From: Clostridium sp. AM22-11AC
GTDB taxonomy: Bacteria; Bacillota; Clostridia; Lachnospirales; Lachnospiraceae
NCBI RefSeq assembly: GCF_003473545.1
Contig: NZ_QUCM01000008.1
Span: 1 to 39,296 of the forward strand
DNA length: 39,296 nt
Direction of reading: 5' to 3'
Position numbers and translations under genes: made by a program. Shown here one piece after another: positions 26,632 through 35,135 of this stretch. The notes under the pieces are model-generated. The model was not told the DNA's origin, searched no databases, and was given only the letters and a program-made list of their open reading frames with translations. Within the stretch, counting starts at the first letter, position 1; the number at the start of each line of letters is the position of its first letter.

Positions 26632-28386
26632 CTATTCCTCCCCATCTTCTTCGTTATTCTCGTTGTTGTTATCTTCATTGTCATTCTCGTCTGTGTCTAC
26701 TGATTCTGTATCATCACCACCATTTATGAATGCTTCGTCGGAATCCTGCTCGGTTTCTTCCTCGTCCTCATAATCGTAGTCCTCGTCAAGCTCGTCCTCA
26801 TCTTCATCCTCATCAATGAAGTTTTCCTTTTTCTTCTTGGATTTCACAACATATACCACTCCGATCACAGCTACCGCAGCAATGCCCATTAAAATATATG
26901 TAAAGCCGGAACCATCTGCCTTTGCGGTATCCTCTTTCGGCTCACTTGTATCTTCCGTGCTATCTTCGGTGCTGTCCTCAACACTTTCTGCTCCCTGTGT
27001 TTTCTCTCCTGTGGTATCAGCATTATTGTTTGATAATGCGCTGTCTTTGGTAGGGATTGCAGATTCCAATGCCGCTGAATTTTTCGGAAGTGTCTCGCTG
27101 TTATCCGTTGTGGTATTCAGCAGGTCGTTTTCACTGACTTCTGTAAGGAAATACACCTTTTCATCTTCCCCATCACGATCAATCACAAGATAAAATACCT
27201 TTTCTGATGCAGTCTGGATTGTGTAAAATTCCTTGCCTTTTTCAGAAGTCTGACTGTCACTGCTCTGGTCTGCATCCTTAGAAGTATCTCCCGTACTTGG
27301 AGATTGCTTTGCTGTTGCGGAACTGCTTGAATTTGTTCCACTGCCTGTCTGGGAAACTGTATTTCCATTCACATCCGTTTTTGTATGTTCTGTGACCTGT
27401 GCGGTTGCAGAGCTAGGTTTGGTTGCCGACGCATCCACTGGGAGCTGCTGTGCCGGATCTTTTTCATTGCTGTCCTTATTCTCCGGATCGGTGTAATACG
27501 GATTGGCTGTTTTATAGATTTCAGAGGTATTTCCTGCATTATCCATGGCAGAAATCGTGAAATACTGATACCCTGCATCGAACTGTTGCAGACGGATATT
27601 CAAGGCTCCATTCGTATGCTCTGTAAACTCATAGCCATTGACATAGATTGCCTTGATACCGGAATCCGTATCATGTGCCTGAATGCTCAAAAGACCGTCG
27701 CTGACTGCCGCATTTAAGGTAGGCTTGGTAAAATCAAAACACTTGATATAACGGTTTTTCTCGTAGGTCTTGCCCTTCTGGTCTGTGACCTGCACATAAA
27801 TGGTGCTGTTCTCGGAAATCTCTATGTACATATCCTCGGTAATATCTGTCCAGCTTCCATTCTGTCCGACTTTTGCCTTTACTGTCCGAATGGTAAAATT
27901 GCCGGATGCAATAGTATCCTCCACCTTGACTGTTACTTTCGTGGTATCGTTATGCCACCCAGAAGGTGTATTGATTGTAATTTTTACGCTCGGATTGATA
28001 TAAGCACATTCCTTATAATCCTTTGCACACACCTCACAATCCTCATCCACCGCATACTGACTGCATTTTTCCTTGCAGGTGCATTTTGCGGAAGGCTGTG
28101 TTTCCTCGGTTGTGCCTTCTGTGGAATTTTCCGTTGTATTCTCTGTGGACTGCTCTGTGTGATTTTCTCCACTACCGGAACTGTCCTTGTTATCATTACC
28201 GGACGCTGTGCTTTCTGCACTGCTTTCCTCTGCCGCACTTTCTGTTTTCTGCTCTGCTGTATCCTCCGCATGAACCTCCACAGTATTTGCCCTGTTTGCA
28301 AAAAATGCCCCAATCGGCATACAAAAAAGTATTGCCGACAGTATCAGGGACATTAGTGCCTTAACGGATAACTTCTTCATTTTCAT
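26632..28386 (-). CDS. DUF4366 / CD1107-family surface protein of the transfer system
   Basis: About 584 aa. The start is set at the ATG at 28386, 9 bases after GGAGG; the longer frame to 28446 lies in the preceding gene. A signal segment (about 5-30) leads to a Ser/Thr/Glu-rich low-complexity region and a six-cysteine cluster (about 98-125, CTCKEKC...C..C...C). Two Ig-like or Big-like beta domains ('TVKVEDTIASGNFTIR', 'SAMDNAGNTSE') follow, then another Ser/Thr linker, a C-terminal membrane helix (about 490-515) and a highly acidic cytoplasmic tail. This is the layout of DUF4366 'CD1107 family mobile element' proteins. It probably forms part of the cell-surface side of the conjugation apparatus. 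It overlaps the DUF4315 gene by 26 bases. Confidence 0.85.
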   Translation of the reverse strand: MKMKKLSVKALMSLILSAILFCMPIGAFFANRANTVEVHAEDTAEQKTESAAEESSAESTASGNDNKDSSGSGENHTEQSTENTTENSTEGTTEETQPSAKCTCKEKCSQYAVDEDCEVCAKDYKECAYINPSVKITINTPSGWHNDTTKVTVKVEDTIASGNFTIRTVKAKVGQNGSWTDITEDMYIEISENSTIYVQVTDQKGKTYEKNRYIKCFDFTKPTLNAAVSDGLLSIQAHDTDSGIKAIYVNGYEFTEHTNGALNIRLQQFDAGYQYFTISAMDNAGNTSEIYKTANPYYTDPENKDSNEKDPAQQLPVDASATKPSSATAQVTEHTKTDVNGNTVSQTGSGTNSSSSATAKQSPSTGDTSKDADQSSDSQTSEKGKEFYTIQTASEKVFYLVIDRDGEDEKVYFLTEVSENDLLNTTTDNSETLPKNSAALESAIPTKDSALSNNNADTTGEKTQGAESVEDSTEDSTEDTSEPKEDTAKADGSGFTYILMGIAAVAVIGVVYVVKSKKKKENFIDEDEDEDELDEDYDYEDEEETEQDSDEAFINGGDDTESVDTDENDNEDNNNENNEEDGEE

Positions 28387-28624
28387 TGGTCGAATCCTCC
28401 TTTTCCTGTTCCCGTTTCTGTAATAAATTTCTGACTTCATCCTCACTGAGCTTATTAAGCATCTGCAATCGCTCGGATGAGATTTTATATTTCCGTATGA
28501 TCTTCATGGCTTCGGCATCCTCCGCCATCTGTTTCTGCTCTGCAAGGTCTTTTTCCTTTGCCTGTAGCTGTGCTATCTGTTCTCTGACCTTTTTAAGCTG
28601 TGCATTGATTCTTTCTACTGACAA
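28361..28624 (-). CDS. DUF4315-family coiled-coil protein
   Basis: 87 aa, almost entirely a charged coiled coil ('ERINAQLKKVREQIAQLQAK', then 'LSEDEVRNLLQKREQ'), matching the DUF4315 family (PF14193) that accompanies CD1107/CD1108-type proteins. The start codon is TTG at 28624, with GGAGG at 28633-28637, 8 bases away; there is no ATG alternative before residue 33. It overlaps the next gene by 26 bases. It is probably cytoplasmic and may bridge the wall hydrolase and the DUF4366 protein, but no function is known. Confidence 0.8.
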   Translation of the reverse strand: MSVERINAQLKKVREQIAQLQAKEKDLAEQKQMAEDAEAMKIIRKYKISSERLQMLNKLSEDEVRNLLQKREQEKEDSTNENEEVIR

Positions 28625-28642
28625 CTGATCTTCCTCCCTTCG

Positions 28643-31246
28643 CTAATTTAATCTTCCAAAACCATAAAAATGGCTCTGCCAGTAAGAGGTATTGATTGAG
28701 GTATACTGGATTGGATCACCACAATGCACCATCGTACCGTTTCCACAATAAATACCAACATGCGTGACGGTTCGCCCTGCATTATAAGTTTTTGTAAAAA
28801 ATATGAGATCTCCTGCCTTTGCTTCCGATGCGGATACCGAAGTACACTGGTCATAAATGCCCTGTGCTGTGGTTCTTGGCAGGTTATGTACGCCGCTGTT
28901 TGAAAATACCCAGCATACAAAACCGGAACAGTCAAAACTTGCCGGAGCTGTGCCGCCAAAAGTATATGGCATTCCCAGATACCTGTTTGCTTCCCGCATA
29001 AGCGTCTGCACCGTTGCATCGTCATAGGACTCCGGTGGTATCACATTGCCGGTTCCTCCTCCGGTGCCGCCCGGTGTTTCCCCATAAATGGTCTGCTCTC
29101 CTGCCTCAAAATAAAATAACGGGTTATAATACTCCCCGTTATACAGACATTCGATATGAAGGTGGCTTCCGGTACTGCTTCCTGTATTTCCGCTTTTGCC
29201 TATATCGTCACCCTTTTTGACACTCTGTCCTGCGGACACATTTAAGCTGTCCATGTGGGCATATTTTGTGGTATATCCCTTACTGTCCGTAATCACCACA
29301 TAATTCCCATAATAGGAATCGTAAGCCGCTTCCATAACCGTTCCGTCATGCGCCGCATAGACAACTGTACCTGTCGGCACTGCAATGTCCACGCCCCTGT
29401 GAAGCTCCTCTGCTCCGGTGTTCGGATTCTTCCGGTATCCATAATAACTGCTGATATAGTAGTACCAGTAGTAATCCACGGGTGTTCCAAATACCTGTAA
29501 CCCGCCTTTTGTCTCCGTGTAGGCGGCAAAGATTTCTGCCTGTTCCGTATCCATGCGTCCGGCAATAATGCTCTCAAGAGGTGTGACCGTTAAAGTGACT
29601 CGAAGGATTGTTACGATATATTCTTCTTCCTCCTCATACTCGTATTCCTCGGTACTGATGCTTCCATCTGCATTTGTAACTGTTCTGGTTCCGGTCTTTG
29701 TGACTGTCCTTGTCCGTGTCTCCTCCACTTCCTCAGTAGTAAGGGAATACATGGCATCAAATAATTCCTGAATTTCACTCTCCATTTCTGCGGCAGTAAA
29801 TTCCGTATGGACTGCGGAAAGATAACTGATCAGTGTATATGGATCATGCCCGATTGCACCAAGGTTATAATCGTATTCATCATATCCCGGGTAATCAGTT
29901 TCAATCCGGTCAATCTTGTTTTGCAGCTCCATTTCCTTTTCTGTAAAAGATAAATCTGCTGCATCAATCTCTGCCGGAAGGCTAAGATATGTGCTTGCCA
30001 TCGTTGTTGTCACAGTTCCGGTAAACATGGAACCGCAGCTTGATAATGCCGACATGATCATAATAAGCAGAAGAGCAAAAATACCCACTGTGATAATCAG
30101 TGTTTTATTTTTTGTGGCAATCTCCTGTAACTTCTTTGCAATCCCGGTTGCGGCATTGGCTGTCTTTGTAAATGTTTCCTTTGCAGTCTTGGCTTCTGCT
30201 CCTGCCCGCCTTGCCTTGGCATACTCACGCTTGATGCGCTGTTTCTGTAGCTGCCTTTGTAACTGTTTCTTTGGACTGTTGCCCTTTAGATGTGGATTTT
30301 CACTAATGAATTTCTCATACTCCAGCTTCATATCTGCTGTGACCTGCTTTTTCTGCAATCGCTCTAGGCGGTCACGCTTTCTCTGTGCCTTGCTCTTGCG
30401 GTGATACTTCATATAGTGATAAATGTCCTCGGCACGCTGTTCCGTCTTGTGTGCACCCTCAACCGCAGAATTGTCCTTTTCTGTTTCTGCAATCTTACGA
30501 TGCACAAAATACATATTTTCCGTTTGCAGCTTATGAACCGCAGTCTTTCCCAGACCATCCTGCTTAAATGGCTTCTCCACATCCACCGGAACAACGATAT
30601 ATTTTGCTTTTCCGTTCTGTTCATCAAAGACACGTTTCATCTCATACTGCCGCTTTTTCGGCATCTTGTCCTTTGCTTTCTGCAACTTCTGACGACTCTT
30701 TTCCGACTTATCAAAAGCCTTCTGTACTTTTTTGTCGGTAAATTCTTCCTCCTGCCCCTGCGAAAATGTGGCATCCTTTGTCTGGAAATCTCCATAATCG
30801 GACTGCTTTGTATTTTCTGACTTCGCACGCTCTCTGTGTGCGTGTTCTCTCTGCACACGCCCTTTGTGATATTTTCCTTTTTCCTCAGACCGTTGGAAGG
30901 TATCCCTGACATGAACCTTGTTTTCTATCGTGCTGTCAGAAGAAGTCTCATAATCAGTCTGTTCGTCCTGCATGAAGCTGTTTTCCTTTAAGAATGACTT
31001 TTCCGCTTCGGCTTCCGACTTCTGGACGCTATGACCAGAAGTTGCATTTCTTGTACGACTGCCATGGTTCGCATCCCTTGACAGGTTGCTCACAGGCTTC
31101 TCGCTGGCACTAAACTGGTTTTCCACAGAAAAGGTGTTGTCCTGCCTGTGTTCTATATGTTTTACTCCAGTCACTTCCTTATCTTTGGAAAATGTCTCTT
31201 TTTCAAATGCCTTTACTGCCTGCTTCTTCTGTCTCTTTTCCGCCAT
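28643..31246 (-). CDS. Bifunctional cell-wall hydrolase (M23 peptidase + NlpC/P60), CD1108 family
   Basis: 867 aa. A long, very basic, Lys/Gln-rich cytoplasmic region (about 1-370) precedes one membrane helix (about 380-403). Outside the membrane comes a helical spacer, then a zinc M23 endopeptidase domain with HRGVD (about 614) and HLH (about 693). An NlpC/P60 cysteine peptidase domain follows, with the nucleophile in DCSGFV (about 771) and the histidine in THVGIY (about 827). Both active sites look complete. It should cut peptidoglycan peptides to let the conjugation channel cross the wall, the counterpart of VirB1/Orf14 hydrolases. It matches the CD1108-family proteins of CTn4-type ICEs and directly follows virB4. 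Confidence 0.9.
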   Translation of the reverse strand: MAEKRQKKQAVKAFEKETFSKDKEVTGVKHIEHRQDNTFSVENQFSASEKPVSNLSRDANHGSRTRNATSGHSVQKSEAEAEKSFLKENSFMQDEQTDYETSSDSTIENKVHVRDTFQRSEEKGKYHKGRVQREHAHRERAKSENTKQSDYGDFQTKDATFSQGQEEEFTDKKVQKAFDKSEKSRQKLQKAKDKMPKKRQYEMKRVFDEQNGKAKYIVVPVDVEKPFKQDGLGKTAVHKLQTENMYFVHRKIAETEKDNSAVEGAHKTEQRAEDIYHYMKYHRKSKAQRKRDRLERLQKKQVTADMKLEYEKFISENPHLKGNSPKKQLQRQLQKQRIKREYAKARRAGAEAKTAKETFTKTANAATGIAKKLQEIATKNKTLIITVGIFALLLIMIMSALSSCGSMFTGTVTTTMASTYLSLPAEIDAADLSFTEKEMELQNKIDRIETDYPGYDEYDYNLGAIGHDPYTLISYLSAVHTEFTAAEMESEIQELFDAMYSLTTEEVEETRTRTVTKTGTRTVTNADGSISTEEYEYEEEEEYIVTILRVTLTVTPLESIIAGRMDTEQAEIFAAYTETKGGLQVFGTPVDYYWYYYISSYYGYRKNPNTGAEELHRGVDIAVPTGTVVYAAHDGTVMEAAYDSYYGNYVVITDSKGYTTKYAHMDSLNVSAGQSVKKGDDIGKSGNTGSSTGSHLHIECLYNGEYYNPLFYFEAGEQTIYGETPGGTGGGTGNVIPPESYDDATVQTLMREANRYLGMPYTFGGTAPASFDCSGFVCWVFSNSGVHNLPRTTAQGIYDQCTSVSASEAKAGDLIFFTKTYNAGRTVTHVGIYCGNGTMVHCGDPIQYTSINTSYWQSHFYGFGRLN

Positions 31247-33718
31247 TTATACTGCGTCCTCCTTCTGCACCGATTCCTCCGGCTTCGTATTCATAATTCT
31301 GTAGGTCTTGGTGTCTGTCGGGTATTTATCCACGAAGGGAATTACCACGTTATCAAACAGTATCAGACCACTTCCCGGCTCAGAGTTGGTGACATAGGAA
31401 AGCTGCTTATCAGAAAGTCCCAGCTTATCAGCGAGGATTGCCTGATCTTTGGCATTCTGATTTAACAGATACACAAAATCGCTGTTACCCAAAATACCCT
31501 CAATCTCCTCAGAACGGAGAAAATCGCCCACATTCTGCGTCAAACCTGTCGGAATACCGCCCCATTTTCTGAAACGCTTCCAGATTTCCACAGAGTAGAT
31601 AGCTGTCTGCTTTTCCTTCAGAAGAAGGTGGAACTCATCACAGTAATAACGGGTTGCAATCTTTCGCTCCCTGTTCTGTGAAACCCTGTTCCACACTGCA
31701 TCCTGCACGATCAACATTCCAAGTTCCTTTAACTGATTTCCCAAGTCTCTGATGTCAAAGCACATGATACGGTTGCCACTGTCCACATTGGTATGGTGGT
31801 TGAAATAATTCTGGGAACCATGCACATACAGCACAAGGCTGTTTGCGATACGCTCTGCCTTTGGATTCTTATGCTTCAGAAGTGCGTTGTATAAATCCTC
31901 CAGTATCGGCATATTTTCTGGCACCGGATTTTCAAAATATTTATCGTAAATATGACGGATGCATTCGTCGATGATACCTTTCTCATCATTCTCCAGACCG
32001 TCCTTGCCACCTGCAATCAGATCGCACAATGTAATGATAAAATCAGATTTCAGTTTTAATGCTTCCTTATCCCCCTTATGGCTCAACTGAATATCCATCG
32101 GGTTCAGATAATCTTTGGAATTAGTGGCAAGTTTTACAACCTGTCCATGTAGTGCTGCCACTAGCGCAAAATACTCGCCCTCCGGATCGCAGATAATAAT
32201 GTCGTCCTTTGTGATAAGAAAACAACTTAAAATCTCACGCTTTGCACTAAAACTCTTACCACTTCCGGGTGTTCCTAAGATAACTCCGTTTGGTGTACGG
32301 AGCCTTTTGCGGTCTGCCATGATCATGTTGTTGCTGAGTGCATTTAACCCGTAATAGATTGCCGGAGCAGGCATAAATAATTCCTGCGTGCAGAATGGTA
32401 CTAAGATTGCGGTGCTTTTTGTGGAAAGAGTACGCTCAATACCTGTCTCATTGCATCCAATCGGTGCGGATGCCATAAGTCCCTGTTCCTGCAAATACTG
32501 TAAACATCTGAGGTCACAGTTTGCCTGCTGAATGATACCGGACACTCTCTGCATTAAGCTCTCCAGTTCCCGCTTGGTTCTGCCATAACAGGTAATAAGG
32601 AATGTCATGTTGATCATCTTCTGATTGCTCGTATTCAAATCATCCAGAAATTCCAGCGTATCCTTTTCATAGGTCACAATATCCGTTGGAAGAATATCCA
32701 TATCGTAGCCGCTCCGGACTGCCTTTTTCTGCTCCTCAATCTTCATCTTCTGGATATTGGAAATGACCGCTTTTAACTTCTTGATTGCCTTTACCGGATC
32801 TTCCGTCTGCATGTGCATGGAGATAGTAAGGTTTGCATCAATGTCAAGAAGCTGCTTGATCAGCTCGTCCGTAAACTTCGGTGCGATAATATCCAGATAG
32901 GACACACAGCCATACATATTTCCCGACTTGAAGCGGTTCGGATAGCGGAAATCAAACCCCGGCGGTGCAATATAGTCCTTGACCGACTTACCGGATTCTG
33001 CCAGATCCTTAAACGAAAAGCGGAAAGGCTCCATGGTATCCTGATTAAAATATTCATGCAGGATACGCAGTCTTTCCTTTCCGTCCAGTCCCCTCGCAAG
33101 GGTTCCTATATTGTTTAAGTTTCGTATGACATCTTTTTCAATGTTGTTAAGGCGGCTCTTGGCTTCCCTGTAGCCATTGCTCTCCACACCAAAAATCAGA
33201 TATTTTGATTTGATGATACCATTGTTTCCCTTTGCCGCCTGCTTCTTTAACATCTCCGTATATTCTTCACGAATGTCATTAAAATCATCCTCCTGCCACG
33301 GAATGTCAAACTGTTCCGTAAGCATCTGCTCGTTGACTTGCCGGTTGAATAACACCAGTTCAAATTTCACAGACGGATCAAAATAATTGATGAGCTTACT
33401 GTACTGTGCCAGTATATCCGCCTGCTCATCCACTTCCAGAAGCGAATAGTTTATATCAAAAAATTCCACCATCTTTGTATAATAATGGTGGCTGACCTGA
33501 CAGATACCGTCACGGAACATCTTCTCAAAAGTAATCGTCTTTTGTGCGGTAGTCGGCTTTTCCTTCTCTTTGCCCCTGCCGGATAAAATATGCTTTAATT
33601 CCATAAGACGCTTTTTCTCTGAAAAAGTAAGACCGCCACTTTTGCTGTTATTTCTGCTATTGCCCTGATAACTGCTTTTTCTGTGTTTTTCCGGTTCTGC
33701 CTTTTGCTTTTTCTTCAA
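31247..33718 (-). CDS. virB4: VirB4/TrsE-like conjugation ATPase
   Basis: About 823 aa. The most likely start is the TTG at 33718, with GGAGG at 33728-33732; the frame runs back to 33874 but only through Arg-rich sequence inside the prgI gene. The N-terminal half is the VirB4 membrane-interacting part. The ATPase domain has Walker A 'GTPGSGKSFS' (about 481-490) and Walker B 'YYCDEFHLLL' (about 693). It energises assembly of, and transport through, the type IV secretion channel at the inner face of the membrane. Its neighbours PrgI (VirB3-like) and VirB6-like protein are its usual partners. The start overlaps prgI by about 62 bases. Confidence 0.92.
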   Translation of the reverse strand: MKKKQKAEPEKHRKSSYQGNSRNNSKSGGLTFSEKKRLMELKHILSGRGKEKEKPTTAQKTITFEKMFRDGICQVSHHYYTKMVEFFDINYSLLEVDEQADILAQYSKLINYFDPSVKFELVLFNRQVNEQMLTEQFDIPWQEDDFNDIREEYTEMLKKQAAKGNNGIIKSKYLIFGVESNGYREAKSRLNNIEKDVIRNLNNIGTLARGLDGKERLRILHEYFNQDTMEPFRFSFKDLAESGKSVKDYIAPPGFDFRYPNRFKSGNMYGCVSYLDIIAPKFTDELIKQLLDIDANLTISMHMQTEDPVKAIKKLKAVISNIQKMKIEEQKKAVRSGYDMDILPTDIVTYEKDTLEFLDDLNTSNQKMINMTFLITCYGRTKRELESLMQRVSGIIQQANCDLRCLQYLQEQGLMASAPIGCNETGIERTLSTKSTAILVPFCTQELFMPAPAIYYGLNALSNNMIMADRKRLRTPNGVILGTPGSGKSFSAKREILSCFLITKDDIIICDPEGEYFALVAALHGQVVKLATNSKDYLNPMDIQLSHKGDKEALKLKSDFIITLCDLIAGGKDGLENDEKGIIDECIRHIYDKYFENPVPENMPILEDLYNALLKHKNPKAERIANSLVLYVHGSQNYFNHHTNVDSGNRIMCFDIRDLGNQLKELGMLIVQDAVWNRVSQNRERKIATRYYCDEFHLLLKEKQTAIYSVEIWKRFRKWGGIPTGLTQNVGDFLRSEEIEGILGNSDFVYLLNQNAKDQAILADKLGLSDKQLSYVTNSEPGSGLILFDNVVIPFVDKYPTDTKTYRIMNTKPEESVQKEDAV

Positions 33719-34073
33719 GATAACGAACCTCCCTTCGTAATTTTTCTTTCTCCTCCAACTGCTTGTAGAGGTTTTCTGACCGGTACGGTCTGATTCCCGG
33801 CGTGAGTATCTTCTGCCGGAGCATAAAATACAAAATCTTCTCCGCCGGAAACCCGTTTTTCTCATACATCGCAAAAAAGAAGAACGGAAGCATTGCTCCC
33901 ATCATTAAAAGTGATGCCGCTGATGTCCCGATCAGTCCCTTAGTCAGAAAATACAGAGGGATGCCCGTTACTGCCGCACCACTGAAACAGATGATCTGTC
34001 TCTTTGTTAAATTCAGTGCCACTTTTGTCTTGATCCCGGACAAATCCTTTGGCACCTGCACGGATATTGCCAT
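33657..34073 (-). CDS. prgI: PrgI-family (VirB3-like) membrane protein
   Basis: 138 aa. A short N-terminal tail ('VQVPKDLSGIKTKVALNLTKRQ') leads into two membrane helices (about 27-47 and 50-70), then 'EKNGFPAEKILYFMLRQKIL' and a basic coiled-coil C-terminus. This is the standard PrgI layout (PF12666), and PrgI is the partner of VirB4 in Gram-positive conjugation channels. GGGAGG lies just before the ATG at 34073. The 3' end overlaps virB4, so the pair is translationally coupled. Confidence 0.88.
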   Translation of the reverse strand: MAISVQVPKDLSGIKTKVALNLTKRQIICFSGAAVTGIPLYFLTKGLIGTSAASLLMMGAMLPFFFFAMYEKNGFPAEKILYFMLRQKILTPGIRPYRSENLYKQLEEKEKLRREVRYLEEKAKGRTGKTQKKQLSGQ

Positions 34074-34085
34074 ATCGTTCCTCCC

Positions 34086-34958
34086 TTAGTGCGCATTCCA
34101 GATAGATTTTGACAGCGAACCTGTCTTAAACATGGAAAAACATAAAATCACGGTATATGCTGCCACCGACCAGAGTGCCGTATGCAGGTTATCGGATACT
34201 GCCACACCAGCCACAAGCACCGCATAGATTGCAACGCATACCATCATAAAAAATCCCTGAAATGCAAGGGCACAAAGTCCCTTAAAATAATTGGTTCCTA
34301 TTGTTCCCCACTCCCGGTTGGTTACGGTTGCGCAGGGAACAGGTGCTACTGATACATAAAGATATATTTCAATCATTCGCCCATAAAGAATGACGGTGAT
34401 CAGGACTGACATGATTTTCATACATAAACTGACGATCATGGTCTCCATCCCCAGTCCTAACAGCTCGCCTATACTCATTTCCGAAAACTGCTCATTGAAC
34501 ATCGTCTGCAGCGTACTTGAAACATCAATACTGGTTTCCCCACTGATTGCTGCGGCGGCAGAATTGACGATGTGGCTTCCCACATCAAATACCGCCATTA
34601 CAATGTCAAAAGTCTTGCTTAACAGCATGACTGCAATACACGCTTTCATAAAAAAGCGGATAAAAATGGCTGTATTGAAGTCATGCAGGTTATTTTTGTC
34701 AATGACCATGGAAATAAGCTCATAGACGAGTACAAAGCTGATAATCATTCCCGCTATGGGAATCATCACATTGTCGGACAGGGTTTTTATCATATCAAAA
34801 ATACCGGAGTTCCATGTGCTGGGAGTTTTGCTGACCTCCCCTGCAATCGTGCCTACTTTGTCATTGACATCGGTAAACATGGTTTCAAAGTTGGTCAGAA
34901 CCCACCCCTGCAACAGTTCCTTTATGAATTCAGTAATCTTATCAATGATCCCGCCCAT
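34086..34958 (-). CDS. VirB6/TrbL-like channel protein, CD1112 family
   Basis: 290 aa with a short amphipathic N-terminus and about six predicted membrane helices. These include 'MIPIAGMIISFVLVYELI', 'FMKACIAVMLL', 'CMKIMSVLITVILYG', 'LYVSVAPVPCA' and two more near the C-terminus. The motif around 'EIYLYVSVAPVP' and the position between maff2 and prgI fit the CD1112-type VirB6-like proteins of CTn ICEs. It should form the membrane pore of the type IV secretion system. The gene begins only three bases before the surviving maff2-like fragment and is intact. Confidence 0.88.
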   Translation of the reverse strand: MGGIIDKITEFIKELLQGWVLTNFETMFTDVNDKVGTIAGEVSKTPSTWNSGIFDMIKTLSDNVMIPIAGMIISFVLVYELISMVIDKNNLHDFNTAIFIRFFMKACIAVMLLSKTFDIVMAVFDVGSHIVNSAAAAISGETSIDVSSTLQTMFNEQFSEMSIGELLGLGMETMIVSLCMKIMSVLITVILYGRMIEIYLYVSVAPVPCATVTNREWGTIGTNYFKGLCALAFQGFFMMVCVAIYAVLVAGVAVSDNLHTALWSVAAYTVILCFSMFKTGSLSKSIWNAH

Positions 34959-34961
34959 GAA

Positions 34962-35048
34962 TTATGAGAACAGTGTGGTAAGCTGTGGAATTACCGTCTG
35001 TGCCACAATGATGATGCCACCGCCACTCATAAGCTGTTTTATCCCCAA
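34962..35048 (-). pseudogene. C-terminal fragment of a maff2-like gene
   Basis: Reading upstream of virB6 on the minus strand gives 28 in-frame codons (LGIKQLMSGGGIIIVAQTV...TLFS, stop at 34962-34964). They match, from memory, the C-terminus of Maff2-family small membrane proteins, which normally precede virB6 in these ICEs and are about 60-70 aa long. An in-frame TAA stands directly before the first leucine codon, and the sequence beyond it is the foreign GC-rich element. The gene has therefore lost its 5' half to the nested insertion. The intact start presumably lies beyond the right edge of the window. Confidence 0.65.
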
Positions 35049-35119
35049 TTAGGTGTAAAACTCTGCTCGATGGCGGGCGGCGGCGTACAAAAAATCTATA
35101 TGGTGTTTTTAAGAGAACC

Positions 35120-35132
35120 GTCCCGGCGGGAC
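35120..35132 (-). terminator. GC-rich hairpin after the recombinase gene
   Basis: GTCCC (35120-35124) pairs with GGGAC (35128-35132) around a GGC triplet, four bases past the recombinase stop. The following minus-strand bases contain only short T-runs, so it is a weak intrinsic terminator at best. The remaining bases to the element end hold no gene. Confidence 0.4.
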
Positions 35133-35135
35133 AGG

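Larger units (their letters stand above)
7043..35048. mobile_element. Tn1549/CTn4-type ICE backbone (partial)
   Basis: Genes for MobC, a MOBP relaxase, TTRAP, an ArdC/LtrC-like protein, methylase-SNF2 helicase, TopB, DUF4366, DUF4315, M23-NlpC/P60 hydrolase, VirB4, PrgI and VirB6 occur together as in Clostridioides difficile CTn elements and Tn1549. Integrase, excisionase and coupling protein are not in the window, so neither end is seen. The right limit given is where the nested element interrupts the maff2-like gene. The left limit is nominal, because the PBP region may be part of the same element. Confidence 0.8.

Noticed and set aside
26700..26830. Acidic repeat tract in the DUF4366 gene as a possible CRISPR-like or tandem DNA repeat
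   Set aside because: It is a low-complexity Asp/Glu coding tail without regular repeat units or spacers.
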